Positions 1 through 9,600 of a stretch of 51,504 bases of DNA are shown piece by piece (within the stretch, counting starts at the first letter, position 1; every line of letters begins with the position of its first letter). The notes beneath the pieces are model-generated. The model searched no databases. It saw only the letters and a list, made by a program, of their open reading frames with translations, and had not been told where the DNA came from. Source of the stretch: [Candidatus Thermochlorobacteriaceae] bacterium GBChlB (GTDB lineage Bacteria; Bacteroidota; Chlorobiia; Chlorobiales; Thermochlorobacteraceae); contig JPGV01000033.1 in assembly GCA_000724175.1 (NCBI GenBank), positions 1-51,504 on the forward strand, written 5' to 3'. A program made the position numbers and the translations under genes.

Positions 1-938
1 TGCTCGGCGCAAAACTCGTTACACACCAAACCGGGCCCGAAGGCAAAGAAGTCAAACGATTGCTCATCGAGCAAGGCGTGAACATCGATAAAGAATTTTA
101 TCTCGGCATTACGCTCGACCGCGCGGTCTCGAAAAATGTCCTCATGGTCTCGACCGAAGGCGGCATGGAAATCGAGAAAGTTGCCGAAGAAACGCCCGAC
201 CGCATTTTGAAAATTCACCTCGACCCGATGCTTGGCATTCAGCCGTATCAAGCCCGCGAAGCCGCGCTGTTCTTGGGCTTAGAGGGCGACCAATTCAAGA
301 ACGCTGTGTCGTTCATCATCGCGCTCTGCAACGCTTATTTGCACATTGATGCCTCGCTGGCTGAAATCAATCCGCTGGTTGTTACCAAAGAAGGTCAAGT
401 CATTGCGCTCGATGCGAAAATCAACCTCGATGAAAACGCGCTCTTTCGCCATAAAGACTATCTCGAGCTGCGCGACCTCTCCGAAGAAGACCCGCTTGAA
501 GTCGAGGCGTCCAATTCCAATTTGAACTATGTCAAGCTCGACGGCAATGTGGGCTGCATGGTAAACGGCGCAGGACTGGCTATGGCGACGATGGATATCA
601 TCAAACTTGCGGGCGGCAAGCCAGCGAACTTCTTAGATGTCGGCGGCGGCGCCAGTGCAAAGACTGTTCAGGAAGGCTTCCGCATTATTCTTTCCGACCC
701 GAATGTGAAGGCGATTTTGGTCAACATCTTCGGCGGCATTGTGCGCTGCGACCGCGTAGCGACGGGCATCATTGAGGCAGCAAAGAACATTCAACTTCGC
801 GTTCCCGTCATTGTGCGCCTCGAAGGCACAAACGCGGAAATCGCGCAAAAGATGCTCGATGAGTCAGGCTTGAATTTGATTTCCGCAAAAGGGCTGGCAG
901 ACGCCGCCGAGAAAGTAACGAAAGCGCTGGCCGGATAA
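1..938 (+). CDS. sucC: Succinyl-CoA ligase (ADP-forming) beta subunit, 5' end cut off
   Basis: This is the ATP-grasp beta subunit of succinyl-CoA synthetase, which interconverts succinyl-CoA and succinate with nucleotide phosphorylation in the TCA cycle. The reading frame is open from the first base (first full codon at position 3, [14 protein letters not shown]), so the gene begins outside the window; about 310 of the usual ~390 residues are present. Recognisable blocks are LAEINPLVV followed by the metal-site region [12 protein letters not shown], the glycine-rich [11 protein letters not shown]...LDVGGGA segment, and the C-terminal [14 protein letters not shown] and VRLEGTNAE segments of the CoA-ligase domain. 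The alpha subunit gene sucD is not the next gene; the neighbour 135 bp downstream is a pyruvate kinase-like gene on the same strand. Identification is secure. Confidence 0.96.
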   Translation, partial: LGAKLVTHQTGPEGKEVKRLLIEQGVNIDKEFYLGITLDRAVSKNVLMVSTEGGMEIEKVAEETPDRILKIHLDPMLGIQPYQAREAALFLGLEGDQFKNAVSFIIALCNAYLHIDASLAEINPLVVTKEGQVIALDAKINLDENALFRHKDYLELRDLSEEDPLEVEASNSNLNYVKLDGNVGCMVNGAGLAMATMDIIKLAGGKPANFLDVGGGASAKTVQEGFRIILSDPNVKAILVNIFGGIVRCDRVATGIIEAAKNIQLRVPVIVRLEGTNAEIAQKMLDESGLNLISAKGLADAAEKVTKALAG

Positions 939-1072
939 TCCTTCGTGAATATTTCGTGAGAGCGCAGTGCCAACACGACGCAGTTGGGATTCTCTCTGAC
1001 CGGCGTTATGCTTGCGGTATTGGTTTGACTGCGCGTTTATGTAGCGATGTAAATTCGTTAGGGTTCAACGTT

Positions 1073-2587
1073 ATGCGTCCCGATGATTTGAACGCAAGAG
1101 ATTTAAGCAACCCGGCTCGTTTGCTGTCGGCGTTGCGTCTGTTGCGGCGCGAGGTGTATCGCGAAGGCAAAGCGATTTTTGAGTCGTGGAAACCGCTCAT
1201 TCATCGTAAAGACTTTCGGTTCAGCGCGCAGAATTTCGCCTACTATCTTGCCTTTCGAAAGCGCGACCTTCGCGCCGTGCAGCGCGCGTTGATTCCGTTG
1301 GGACTCTCTTCGCTCGGACGCAGTGAATCGCACGTCTTGCAAAACCTCGATGCGGTCATTGCCTCGCTGACGGCAATTTGCGCCCCGCAAAAATCGTCAT
1401 CGGTTGCACATCTGTCTCGAGCCGACTTCTATCGTGGTCAAAATTTGCTTCGCGCCAATGCCGATGCTGTTTTGGGCAAAGCGCCCGACCGCCGCACAGT
1501 TCGGATTATGGTTACGCTCGATGCCGCAGTTGCCAAAAATTATGACCATGTGCTTCGATTGCTGGAAAGCGGTATGAATTGTGCTCGCATCAATTGCGCA
1601 CATGATACGCCCGACGACTGGGAACTGATGATTCGCCATGTTCATCGCGCTGAACAGTCAACCGGGCTTTCGTGTAGAGTCTTTATGGACTTATCGGGAC
1701 CGAAAGTCCGCACGGGCGCGGTTCACACACCGCCGCACCGACAGCGCGTTCAAAAGGGCGACGTGATTTACATTTACGGCAATCGACCGAAACGCACAGC
1801 GACATTAAAAAATCTTTTTCAAGTGCAATGCACGTTGCCCCACATTTTGCCGCAGGTCGGCGTCGGCGCCGAAGTCTGGATTGACGACGGGCATATCGGC
1901 GCCGTCGTTGAGTCGGTGCTGAGCGGCGGGTTCATGGCACGCGTTACTCATATTGAGGATAAAGGTCGAAAATTGCGTCCCGATAAAGGCTTGAATTTCC
2001 CGACCGTCTCGCTGAACATTTCGCCGCTCACCGATAAAGATTTGGTCGATTTGGACTTCATTGTTCAGCACGCCGACGCCGTGAGCTACTCGTTCGTTCA
2101 AACCGCCGACGATATAAAATTGCTTCAATCGGAATTGCAAAAACGGCTCGCGCCGCGCCGCAAAGACTTTTCGGTTGTTGCAAAAATCGAGACGAAACGC
2201 GCCGTTGAAAACTTGCCAGAAATTATCATTCAAGCGGCAGGCTCATTTCCGCTGGGCGTGATGATTGCACGCGGCGACTTAGCCGTTGAAATCGGCTATC
2301 AACGCATCGCCGAAATTCAGGAAGAGTTGTTGTGGATTTGCGAAGCCGCGCATGTGCCGGTGATTTGGGCGACACAGGTGTTGGAGAATCTGGTCAAGAA
2401 AGGCATTCCCTCGCGGGCGGAGATTACCGACGCCGCTATGTCGGAACGCGCCGAATGTGTAATGCTCAACAAGGGGAGATTTATTGTCGAGGCAGTCGAC
2501 ATTTTAGACAACGTCCTGATGCGGATGCAACAGCATCAACAAAAAAAAGCCCCGCAACTGCGCGCCCTGCACTCGTGGCGACGCTAA
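1073..2587 (+). CDS. Pyruvate kinase-like protein with N-terminal extension and no C-terminal domain
   Basis: This 504-residue protein contains a pyruvate kinase barrel (residues ~140-480) but not the standard layout. Visible family motifs are GMNCARIN (~168-174, phosphate-binding Arg), DLSGPKVRTG (~206-215), VVAKIET with the active-site Lys at ~371, MIARGDLAVEIG (~397-408) with the metal/substrate Asp, and ATQVLENL...PSRAEITDAA (~433-455). The usual SGETA motif reads LNKGRF, and the protein ends about 35 residues later, so the C-terminal allosteric domain is absent. Before the barrel lies a ~140-residue extension rich in Arg and Leu, resembling none of the domains I know. The ATG at 1073 was chosen because upstream codons look non-coding; an in-frame start at 956 is possible. 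It may be a true pyruvate kinase of a divergent subfamily or a related phosphotransferase; the fold is sure, the substrate less so. Confidence 0.85.
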   Translation: MRPDDLNARDLSNPARLLSALRLLRREVYREGKAIFESWKPLIHRKDFRFSAQNFAYYLAFRKRDLRAVQRALIPLGLSSLGRSESHVLQNLDAVIASLTAICAPQKSSSVAHLSRADFYRGQNLLRANADAVLGKAPDRRTVRIMVTLDAAVAKNYDHVLRLLESGMNCARINCAHDTPDDWELMIRHVHRAEQSTGLSCRVFMDLSGPKVRTGAVHTPPHRQRVQKGDVIYIYGNRPKRTATLKNLFQVQCTLPHILPQVGVGAEVWIDDGHIGAVVESVLSGGFMARVTHIEDKGRKLRPDKGLNFPTVSLNISPLTDKDLVDLDFIVQHADAVSYSFVQTADDIKLLQSELQKRLAPRRKDFSVVAKIETKRAVENLPEIIIQAAGSFPLGVMIARGDLAVEIGYQRIAEIQEELLWICEAAHVPVIWATQVLENLVKKGIPSRAEITDAAMSERAECVMLNKGRFIVEAVDILDNVLMRMQQHQQKKAPQLRALHSWRR

Positions 2588-2613
2588 GCATTCACGACAA
2601 CAGAGTTTTTTCG

Positions 2614-2621
2614 TAACTTTG
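2614..2621 (+). promoter_or_regulatory. Possible Bacteroidota-type promoter core (TAnnTTTG) for nnr
   Basis: TAACTTTG stands 27 bp before the nnr start, in a T-rich stretch. It matches the -7 box TAnnTTTG known from Bacteroidota. No clear TTG box is seen at the expected upstream distance, so the call rests on position and on similar motifs in front of other genes here. Confidence 0.35.
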
Positions 2622-2647
2622 CGCTTTCACTTAACGGCAGGGTCGCT

Positions 2648-4285
2648 ATGCAAAAAGTTCTGACTGCGCAGCAAATGCGCGAAGTCGATTACGATGCGGT
2701 CGTCAAACTTCGCATCACGGAAAAGCAACTGATGGAATTGGCAGGCAAGGAGTCGCTGAATATCATTGAGCAAAAATTCGGCGCAGTTAGCGACAAATCG
2801 TTTCTCGTCTTGTGCGGCAAAGGCAACAACGGCGGCGATGGCATCGTGTTGGCGCGGCATTTAGTCAATCACGGCGCCTGCGTCGATTTGGTCTACCTCT
2901 GCCCGACACATCTGTTGAAACAAGACGGCGCAGCGACGCTTAAAATTCTCTCGCAATACGTTGGCTACACCGACCGACTCCGCGCCATTGAAGCCGACGA
3001 GATGATTCCATTGTTCGTCATTGAAAAACGCTACGACATTGTCGTCGACGCCATTCTCGGCACAGGCTACAAACGCACTGACCACCCCAAGGGCATCAAG
3101 CGGCGCGAAGAAAACAACCCATTTCTGCCGAACATTTCTGCCGACACGCTCGCCGAACCCGCACCACTTCCGATTGACTTGCAACAGGAACTCCGACCAT
3201 CTCTTTCTCCGATGGTTCGCGACGCAATTGCGCTCATCAACGATAAACGCGCCGATGGCTCGGCGGTCGTCGCGATTGATATACCCAGCGGGCTGGACGG
3301 CACAACCGGTGCAGTCGAGGATATGTGCGTCGAGGCTGACCTAACGATTTCGCTTGGGTTTTTGAAAACAGGATTTTTCTTCGGCGAAGGTCGACGGGCT
3401 TGCGGTGACATTGTGCTTGCCGACATTTCCATTCCGACGTTTCTAACGACCGATGCGCATTGCAATTTGGTCGATGACGATTTCGTCGCCTCGTGCTTTC
3501 CGATGCGCTCGCCAAACAGCGCGAAGCATCAAAACGGAAAGGTATTGATTGTCGCAGGTTCGCAGTCCGACGACGGCTCAATGATGGGCGCGGCGATGAT
3601 GTCAATTCGCGCTGCCGTCAAAATGGGTGCAGGCTATGTCGCTGCCGCCGTGCCACCGGCCACGTTTAATTTGGTTCACGCCGCCACACCCGAAGCCGTG
3701 TTGATTGCTCAAACCGACGCAGCGATTCTCGAGAAAGCTCAATGGGCAGACGCGGTTCTCATTGGCTGCGGCTTGGGCAGAACACCAGAGCGACAAGCCT
3801 TTATCGCTAAACTTGTTACAAACCCAATGTTCGCCGACAAGAAAATTATCCTCGATGCCGACGCGCTTTATGCGATTTCAGAGTTGGATTTGTTGAACCA
3901 ATTGGCTCTTTCTCATGCGCTTCTGACGCCGCACTTAGGTGAGTTCTCTCGTCTCGTCGGCATATCGGTTCAGGAATTGGATTCCGAGCGATTTTTCTAC
4001 GCGAGAGAATTTGCCCACGAGTATCGTTTAGGCTTGCTCTTAAAAGGCGCGCCAACGCTTATTACAGCGCAAGGAAAATGTTATTTGAGCAACAGCGGCA
4101 CGGCGGCGCTGGCAACGGCGGGAACAGGCGATGTGCTTGCGGGAATGATTGTCTCACTTGCCGCACAAGGATTGCCGATTGACCAAGCGGCGGCGACGGC
4201 AGCCTATCTGCACGGCGTTGCAGGCAAATCCGCAGAGGCAACCTCTGGAATGGTATCCGCCACCGATGTCCTTCAATCACTTTAA
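2648..4285 (+). CDS. nnr: Bifunctional NAD(P)H-hydrate epimerase / ADP-dependent NAD(P)H-hydrate dehydratase
   Basis: This enzyme repairs hydrated NADH and NADPH: an N-terminal epimerase interconverts the R and S hydrates and a C-terminal ribokinase-like domain dehydrates the S form at the expense of ADP. The epimerase domain (YjeF_N, ~1-270) shows GKGNNGGDG (58-65), DAILGTG (134-140) and DIPSGLDG (211-218). The dehydratase domain (~295-545) shows GKVLIVAGS, the DADAL segment, TPHLGEFSRL and the nucleotide-binding NSGTAALATAGTGDVLAG block (482-499). Between GTG140 and the DIPSG motif are about 70 residues, where E. coli has roughly 20-25; this Pro-rich insertion (~145-200) is unusual. The ATG at 2648 gives a start typical of the family (LTAQQMREVD). 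Next gene starts 34 bp downstream. Confidence 0.95.
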   Translation: MQKVLTAQQMREVDYDAVVKLRITEKQLMELAGKESLNIIEQKFGAVSDKSFLVLCGKGNNGGDGIVLARHLVNHGACVDLVYLCPTHLLKQDGAATLKILSQYVGYTDRLRAIEADEMIPLFVIEKRYDIVVDAILGTGYKRTDHPKGIKRREENNPFLPNISADTLAEPAPLPIDLQQELRPSLSPMVRDAIALINDKRADGSAVVAIDIPSGLDGTTGAVEDMCVEADLTISLGFLKTGFFFGEGRRACGDIVLADISIPTFLTTDAHCNLVDDDFVASCFPMRSPNSAKHQNGKVLIVAGSQSDDGSMMGAAMMSIRAAVKMGAGYVAAAVPPATFNLVHAATPEAVLIAQTDAAILEKAQWADAVLIGCGLGRTPERQAFIAKLVTNPMFADKKIILDADALYAISELDLLNQLALSHALLTPHLGEFSRLVGISVQELDSERFFYAREFAHEYRLGLLLKGAPTLITAQGKCYLSNSGTAALATAGTGDVLAGMIVSLAAQGLPIDQAAATAAYLHGVAGKSAEATSGMVSATDVLQSL

Positions 4286-4319
4286 AGAGTCTATTCAGTT
4301 CACTTCAAACCATCAAAAT

Positions 4320-5435
4320 ATGACCGTCAAATTTTTAGACCTCAAAATTCAATACAATAAACTCAAGCCTGAAATTGACGCAGCTTGGGCAGACATCTTG
4401 AATCAGACGATGTATATCGGCGGCGCGCCCGTCGGCGAGTTTGAGTGCGACTTTGCTGGCTACTGCAATGCTCAGTTTGCCGTCAGCGTCGGCAATGGCA
4501 CAGACGCGATTCAACTTGCGCTTCGCGCTATGAACATTGGTCCGGGCGACGAAGTTATTTTGCCGACAAACACCTTCATCGCCACATCAGAATCCGTTAC
4601 CGCAACCGGCGCGCGCGTTGTGCTCGTCGACCACGACCCGCACACCTATATGATTGATGTCAATTTGATTGAGGAAAAAATTACGCCGCGCACAAAACTC
4701 ATCATTCCCGTGCATCTCTATGGACAGCCTGCCGATATGGACGCGGTGAATCGCGTTGCTGCCGCACACGGCATTCCAGTGATGGAAGATGCGTCCCAAG
4801 CGCATGGCGCCTACTACAAAGGCAAGCGTATCGGGTCGGGACACAGCCGACTCGCCTCGTTTAGTTTTTATCCGGGCAAGAATCTCGGCGCGTATGGCGA
4901 TGCGGGCGGCGTCGTTACCAATGATGAAGCGCTGGCACTGAAAATTCGCATGCTCAGCAGTCACGGCGGCATAAAAAAATATCAGCACGATATTGAAGGA
5001 TTTAACTCGCGCTTAGATACGCTGCAAGCCGCCGTCTTGAAAATCAAATTAAAATACCTTGACGAATGGAACGCGCTTCGGCGTCAGCATGCGGCGCTCT
5101 ACAATGCGCTCTTCGCCGACGTTGAAGAAGTCAAAACGCCAAAGGAAGTCCCCGATACAGTTCCCGTCTATCATCTCTACGTGATTCGCGTTCAGAACCG
5201 CGATGCGCTGCAAAAACGGTTGAACGAACTTGGCATTTCAACTGGTATTCACTATCCACTGCCGCTTCACTTGATGAAGGCGTATCAATATCTTGGACAT
5301 AAACCGTCAGACTTTCCTGTTGCATCAGAGTATGCTTCTCAGATACTAAGCCTGCCGATGTATCCCGAACTTACCGAGGGGGAGATTGAATATGTTGCTA
5401 AATGCGTGAAAGAAAATGTGCTTACGGCAGTTTAA
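4320..5435 (+). CDS. DegT/DnrJ/EryC1/StrS family PLP-dependent sugar aminotransferase
   Basis: The 371-residue protein is a PLP-dependent aminotransferase of the family that aminates nucleotide-linked keto sugars for O-antigen, glycan or antibiotic synthesis. The PLP lysine sits in SFYPGKNLGAYGDAG (Lys ~187), the cofactor-contacting Asp in VMEDASQAHGA (~157), and the N-terminal part has the family's VSVGNGTDAIQLAL and VILPTNTFIAT blocks. The ATG at 4320 gives the usual family start, MTVKFLDLKIQY; longer in-frame starts would overlap the end of nnr. It lies 34 bp after nnr on the same strand, so they may be cotranscribed. No glycosyltransferase or nucleotide-sugar gene is adjacent, so the sugar cannot be named. 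Confidence 0.93.
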   Translation: MTVKFLDLKIQYNKLKPEIDAAWADILNQTMYIGGAPVGEFECDFAGYCNAQFAVSVGNGTDAIQLALRAMNIGPGDEVILPTNTFIATSESVTATGARVVLVDHDPHTYMIDVNLIEEKITPRTKLIIPVHLYGQPADMDAVNRVAAAHGIPVMEDASQAHGAYYKGKRIGSGHSRLASFSFYPGKNLGAYGDAGGVVTNDEALALKIRMLSSHGGIKKYQHDIEGFNSRLDTLQAAVLKIKLKYLDEWNALRRQHAALYNALFADVEEVKTPKEVPDTVPVYHLYVIRVQNRDALQKRLNELGISTGIHYPLPLHLMKAYQYLGHKPSDFPVASEYASQILSLPMYPELTEGEIEYVAKCVKENVLTAV

Positions 5436-5563
5436 GCGCGGCTTAATACACAGCCGCCCGTATACCCTTGTGAAATCAGGCGTCTACGGGCGACTTGCGT
5501 TTCTACGGCTATGCGTTTTTATCTAATACCAAAAAATTAGAGAGGAGTAGATTTTACAACGGT

Positions 5564-5637
5564 GTCGTTCCGAGCGAAGCGAGGAATCCATCTTTATGCT
5601 TGGATTCTTCATCCTGCTTTGCGGGATTCAGAATGAC
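5564..5637. repeat. Dispersed palindromic intergenic repeat, copy A
   Basis: The sequence starts GTCGTTCCGAGCGAAGCGAGGAATCC and, after a short loop, returns as GGATTC...GAATGAC, so the two ends are imperfect inverted copies of a GTCATTCYGA...GAATCC unit and the whole can fold as a long hairpin. It fills most of the gap between two convergent genes. Related units lie near 15.13-15.26, 28.24-28.36 and 50.98-51.01 kb. The rest of the gap (5436-5677) holds only a weak GCGGCT/AGCCGC hairpin at 5438-5457. Confidence 0.7.
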
Positions 5638-5677
5638 AACCCCTACCTTCTTCAAGTTGTATTGGTATAATGCCGTT

Positions 5678-6163
5678 TCAATCTTTTGGCACCGGCAGAC
5701 CCATTTGTTGGTAGATGTCTTCAATCATTTTTTTGTTCTTGGCAGCTTCGGCGTTGTCGGCTTGAAGTTCCAAGACGCGGTTGTAGGCTTTAAGCGCAGG
5801 GCGATACTTGATGCGCGGCGAGACAGGCGCCTTGAATGTCATATAATTTGCAAATTCCATATACGCCGCTACTGCTTCAGCTTTTTTTTCCATCACCTTT
5901 CCGCTCTCTTCGATGGTCTTCACTTTCGCGAAAAGCTCTTTGGCTTTCGCGTCGGCGTCTAAGGCTTTTTGTGTCGTCGAGTCAATCTTAAATCCTTTCG
6001 GCGCAGGCTGTTCCGAAACGACAAGCATGGGCGACTCTTTCAAGGAAGGGGCGGCGGCTTTAGCAGCATCTGCGGTGTTTGCTTCCGCTTTTGGTTCTGA
6101 CTTTGCGCATCCGGCGGCCAATACACAAACGCCGACACATAATGCAATGATGCTCTTTTTCAT
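5678..6163 (-). CDS. Small lipoprotein with a TPR-like C-terminal segment
   Basis: The protein has 161 residues. Its N-terminus is a lipoprotein signal peptide with lipobox LAAGC (Cys 19), followed by an Ala/Lys/Glu-rich linker, so it should be anchored in a membrane facing the periplasm. The C-terminal half (about 85-155) is predicted helical and the segment ALKAYNRVLELQADNAEAAKNKKMI reads like one tetratricopeptide repeat. I do not recognise a specific family. It is the last gene of a same-strand series that also holds an exported RidA-like protein and two T9SS-exported proteins; the gap to the RidA-like gene is 65 bp. A scaffold or binding role in the envelope is possible but only inferred. 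Confidence 0.8.
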   Translation of the reverse strand: MKKSIIALCVGVCVLAAGCAKSEPKAEANTADAAKAAAPSLKESPMLVVSEQPAPKGFKIDSTTQKALDADAKAKELFAKVKTIEESGKVMEKKAEAVAAYMEFANYMTFKAPVSPRIKYRPALKAYNRVLELQADNAEAAKNKKMIEDIYQQMGLPVPKD

Positions 6164-6228
6164 AGACGTGAATTTAAATCGTTTTGAATTTTTACACCTG
6201 AAAGTTACGCTGTTTGCGCGGCATTTCG

Positions 6229-6696
6229 TTATGGCACGACCGCGATGACTTCGACTTCGAGCAGATAGTCTTCCGACGCCAATCGTCGCACTTCGACCGC
6301 AGTGCTGGCAGGCGGCGCGTTCATATTCAAATACTCGTTTCGAATTTGACGGAACACTGGCAACTGCTCCGCCATGTTTGTAAAGTAGCTATTCATTTTG
6401 ACCACATGCGAAAAGTCTGCACCGACTGCCGCCAACGCGGCTTTGAGGTTTTGAAACACTTGCCGTGTCTGCGCCTTAAAATCGCCTTTGCCGACAACCT
6501 TGCCCGTTGTGTCGTTGGAAACCTGTCCTGCAATGAAAATCATGCGTCCCCCTTTGGTCTCGACCACATGCGAATATGTCGGCGGCTTATAGAGCGTTGG
6601 CGGGTTGATGAATTTCAGCTCTGGCATTGCCCCCTGCGCCTGCACAACTTGATACGCAAGGAGTAACACGATGAAAACAAACATTGATGATTTCAT
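6229..6696 (-). CDS. Exported RidA/YjgF-family protein lacking the catalytic arginine
   Basis: This 155-residue protein has a Sec signal peptide (~1-20, ending VVQAQ) followed by a RidA/YjgF/UK114 domain (~40-154): IFIAGQVSND, the FQNLKAALAAVGADFSHVVKM helix region and the closing VEVRRL...LEVEVIAVV strands. RidA proteins are normally cytoplasmic and hydrolyse reactive 2-aminoacrylate-type imines using an Arg in a PARxxVEV motif. Here that place reads PASTAVEV (~129-136), so the Arg is a Ser, as in Rid subfamilies without known deaminase activity. Its start overlaps the stop of the upstream T9SS cargo gene by ATGA, indicating translational coupling. The substrate is unknown; a periplasmic ligand-binding role or a role linked to the secreted dehydrogenase is inference. 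Confidence 0.88.
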   Translation of the reverse strand: MKSSMFVFIVLLLAYQVVQAQGAMPELKFINPPTLYKPPTYSHVVETKGGRMIFIAGQVSNDTTGKVVGKGDFKAQTRQVFQNLKAALAAVGADFSHVVKMNSYFTNMAEQLPVFRQIRNEYLNMNAPPASTAVEVRRLASEDYLLEVEVIAVVP

Positions 6697-9600
6697 TTGA
6701 CCAGCATCATTTTTTTAGTTTGCACAAACCCATTGGCTTGCAGTTGATAAATATACACACCGCTTCCTAACTCACTGCCCTCGAATCGATACTCATTTCT
6801 GCCGAGCCGCGCTTGAATGGTTTGTCGCGCGACAGCTCGACCGAGCATATCATAGATTGTCAGCGTTGCTGCGCCTGCCGCCTTCATTGTAAATGGAATC
6901 ACCGTCGTTGGGTTAAACGGGTTGGGATAATTTTGCAAAAGCGCATACTCATAGACTTTCGCTTGCACGGGTTCGCGGACTTCGATGCTGACGGTTTGTG
7001 CATGGTCGTGAACCGTTCCATCTAAATCGTAGCTGCGCAATTTGTAAGTGTAGATGTTGCCTGTTTCCACGCCGCCGTCGAGAAACGCATAGCTTGTCGC
7101 CGATGTCGTTGTGCCGTTGCCTTTGAGTTCAGGCGAGAAGCGAAACGAGGCGATTTCCGTCAAGGGCGTTGCGGGTTGTGTGCGCGACCTTGATGAGCGC
7201 AAGATGACAAACCCCGCGTTGTTGCGCTCCGATGCGGTTTTCCAAGTAAGTTCTATGCCGCGCTCGACCGTCCGTCCTCTAAATTCCGTGAGTTCAACGG
7301 GAAGCGGATTATCGCCATCGCCGCCGAAAACGAACTCGGAGAAAGTGTTGGTCATCGCTCGAACTTCATCGGGAGCAGCACTGTCGAAGGCATTGGTCAA
7401 GAGCGAGAACGTGCCTGTTCCGAGCGTTGGTCTGCGATAGACGCGCACGGTTTGCGGATTAAAAATACCGTCGTTCGGAATTTGGGTTCGATTGAAGCGC
7501 ACGGTTGCATTGAACGACCCGAGTCCTGTTTGGTCAATAACAAACCTGTATGGACTGACGTTGCCAACGACGCCTGTGGGATTTTGCGGCGCGTCATCAT
7601 AGCGTTGTACGGTAACCGAGCCTGCGCTCGAGACGCCTGTAAAATTGATGCTGACGCTGGTGCCTGCAAACGACGGTTGGCTATCGCCCGTGCCGACCGG
7701 CACGGTTGCCGCCGCGCTGGGAAGGGCGCATTGGGAAACATAGTTTGAGGTTATTCCTCCGATGGTTATACCGTTGCCGCCTGCGAATGCGGTTCGTCCG
7801 CTCGTAGCAATCGCGTTCATTACGCCGCTTGCACCAACGTCCGTGTTCTGTCCGAGTGCGCTCCAGCCCGTCGCACTGTTCCATCGTGCCAGATAATTTA
7901 CAGCAATGCCACCGACCGTCGTGAATGCTCCGGCAGCCAGCACATCGTTGTCGCTTGTCGCCAAAGCAATGACCGTGCTGCTCGCACCACTTCCCAACGC
8001 TGACCAACCACTTGCTGGAGTCCACCGCGCGAGTCGATTTGCGCTTGTGCCGCCAGCGTTAGTGAAGTTTCCGCCGACAATAACATCACCATTTTGCATT
8101 ACAGCGATAGCGTTGACGATAGCATCTGTTCCGACGCCGAGCGTGTTCCAACTTACTCCGTTCCACCGCGCGATGTTGTTGGCAGGCGTTGTTCCAGCTT
8201 GCGTAAAGTTTCCGCCAGCAAACAGTTCTCCCGCCGCATTGAAAGCAACAGCGCGGACTTCGTTATTTGCGCCGCCTTGTAAATCGCTCCACGCTGTGCC
8301 ATTCCATTGCGCAATGTTATTGACTGCCGCGCCGCCTGCCGTTGTAAAACTTCCGCCGATGACCATGTTGCCGTTGTTTGGATTGACCGCGATTGAACTC
8401 ACATACCCATCTGTTCCGGTGCCAAGCGCGTTCCAAGTCGTGCCGTTCCATCGCGCGATGTTATTGACGGTTGTTCCACTTGCCGTTGCAAAACTTCCGC
8501 CGACATACACATCGCTGCCCGATATAGCGATTGAATTAACGGTGCCGCTCACGCCGCTGCCCAGCGCTGACCACCCGCTTGCTGGATTCCACCGCGCGAT
8601 GTTATTGACGGTTATTCCATTTGCCGTTGCGAAATTTCCGCCGACATACACATCGCTGCCCGATACCGCAATCGCCCTAACGATGCCGCTTACGCCGTTG
8701 TTCATTGCTGACCATACACCAATGCCTGCAACGGTTTGTCCCGACGGCGGCGGCGCGCTGTTCGTGAATCGATAAATTCTGCCGTTGTTGTAGCCGATGA
8801 AATACAACTCGTTGTTCTGGTCGACGCCAAATCCCGACACGTTGATTCCACTCGTGTTGAACAGCAATGTGTTCGACAGCGTATTCAAGTTCAGCGCCCA
8901 AACATTCCCGAAGGCATAATCAGCGTAGAGGTAAAGCCCGTCAAGGCTTGGAACAGCAGTGCCTCGATAAACGTGTCCGCCTGTGATTGAGACGCCTTGC
9001 GAGCGCCCATAGGTTAAAATCGGGAATGTTGCGCTTGGGTTGGCGGGAACAGGATCGCTGGCGTTGAAGACGCCGTTGCCTTCGTATTTCCTCCACCCAT
9101 AATTTTTCCCGTTCTCGATAAGGTTAATCTCTTCAAAAGCGTTTTGTCCTACATCGCCGCCGATAAGCCGTCCGGTTACATCGTCGAAGCTGAAGCGCCA
9201 CATATTGCGAATGCCCCATGCAAAAATTTCAGGGCTGCCGCCGCCTGTGGCAAACGGATTGGTTGCGGGAATTCGATAATTGCGGTCGCCATCGAGCGGG
9301 AAATCGTCGCCGTCGACATCGATGCGCAGCATTTTCCCGAAGAGATTGTTGCGGTTTTGTGCGTTGTTTTGCGGGTCGCCGCCGCCGCCGCCATCGCCGA
9401 TGGAAGCGTAAAGAAATCCGTCCGTTCCAAAAGCAATCTTTCCGCCGTTGTGGTTCGAGTTGTTTTGATTTTTAACGAACTGTAACAGCCGAACTTCGCT
9501 GGTCGATAACGCTTCGTTTGGATTTGAGGGCTTCGCCTCGAAGCGCGAGAGTGTCATTTTCATACGGGTTCCGACGCTTGCAATAACCGTATCGCGCGTG

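Noticed and set aside
60-938. TTG at position 60 as the sucC start
   Set aside because: The upstream in-frame codons from position 3 match the conserved SucC segment, so the gene is cut by the window edge rather than starting here.
5495-5962. Open frame beginning in the gap after the aminotransferase gene
   Set aside because: Its first part translates the palindromic repeat (PSEARNPS, CFAGFRMT) and the rest is antisense to the lipoprotein gene.
7906-8775. A 289-codon + strand open frame in the propeller repeat region
   Set aside because: Its apparent internal repeats simply mirror the tandem coding repeats of the secreted protein on the other strand.
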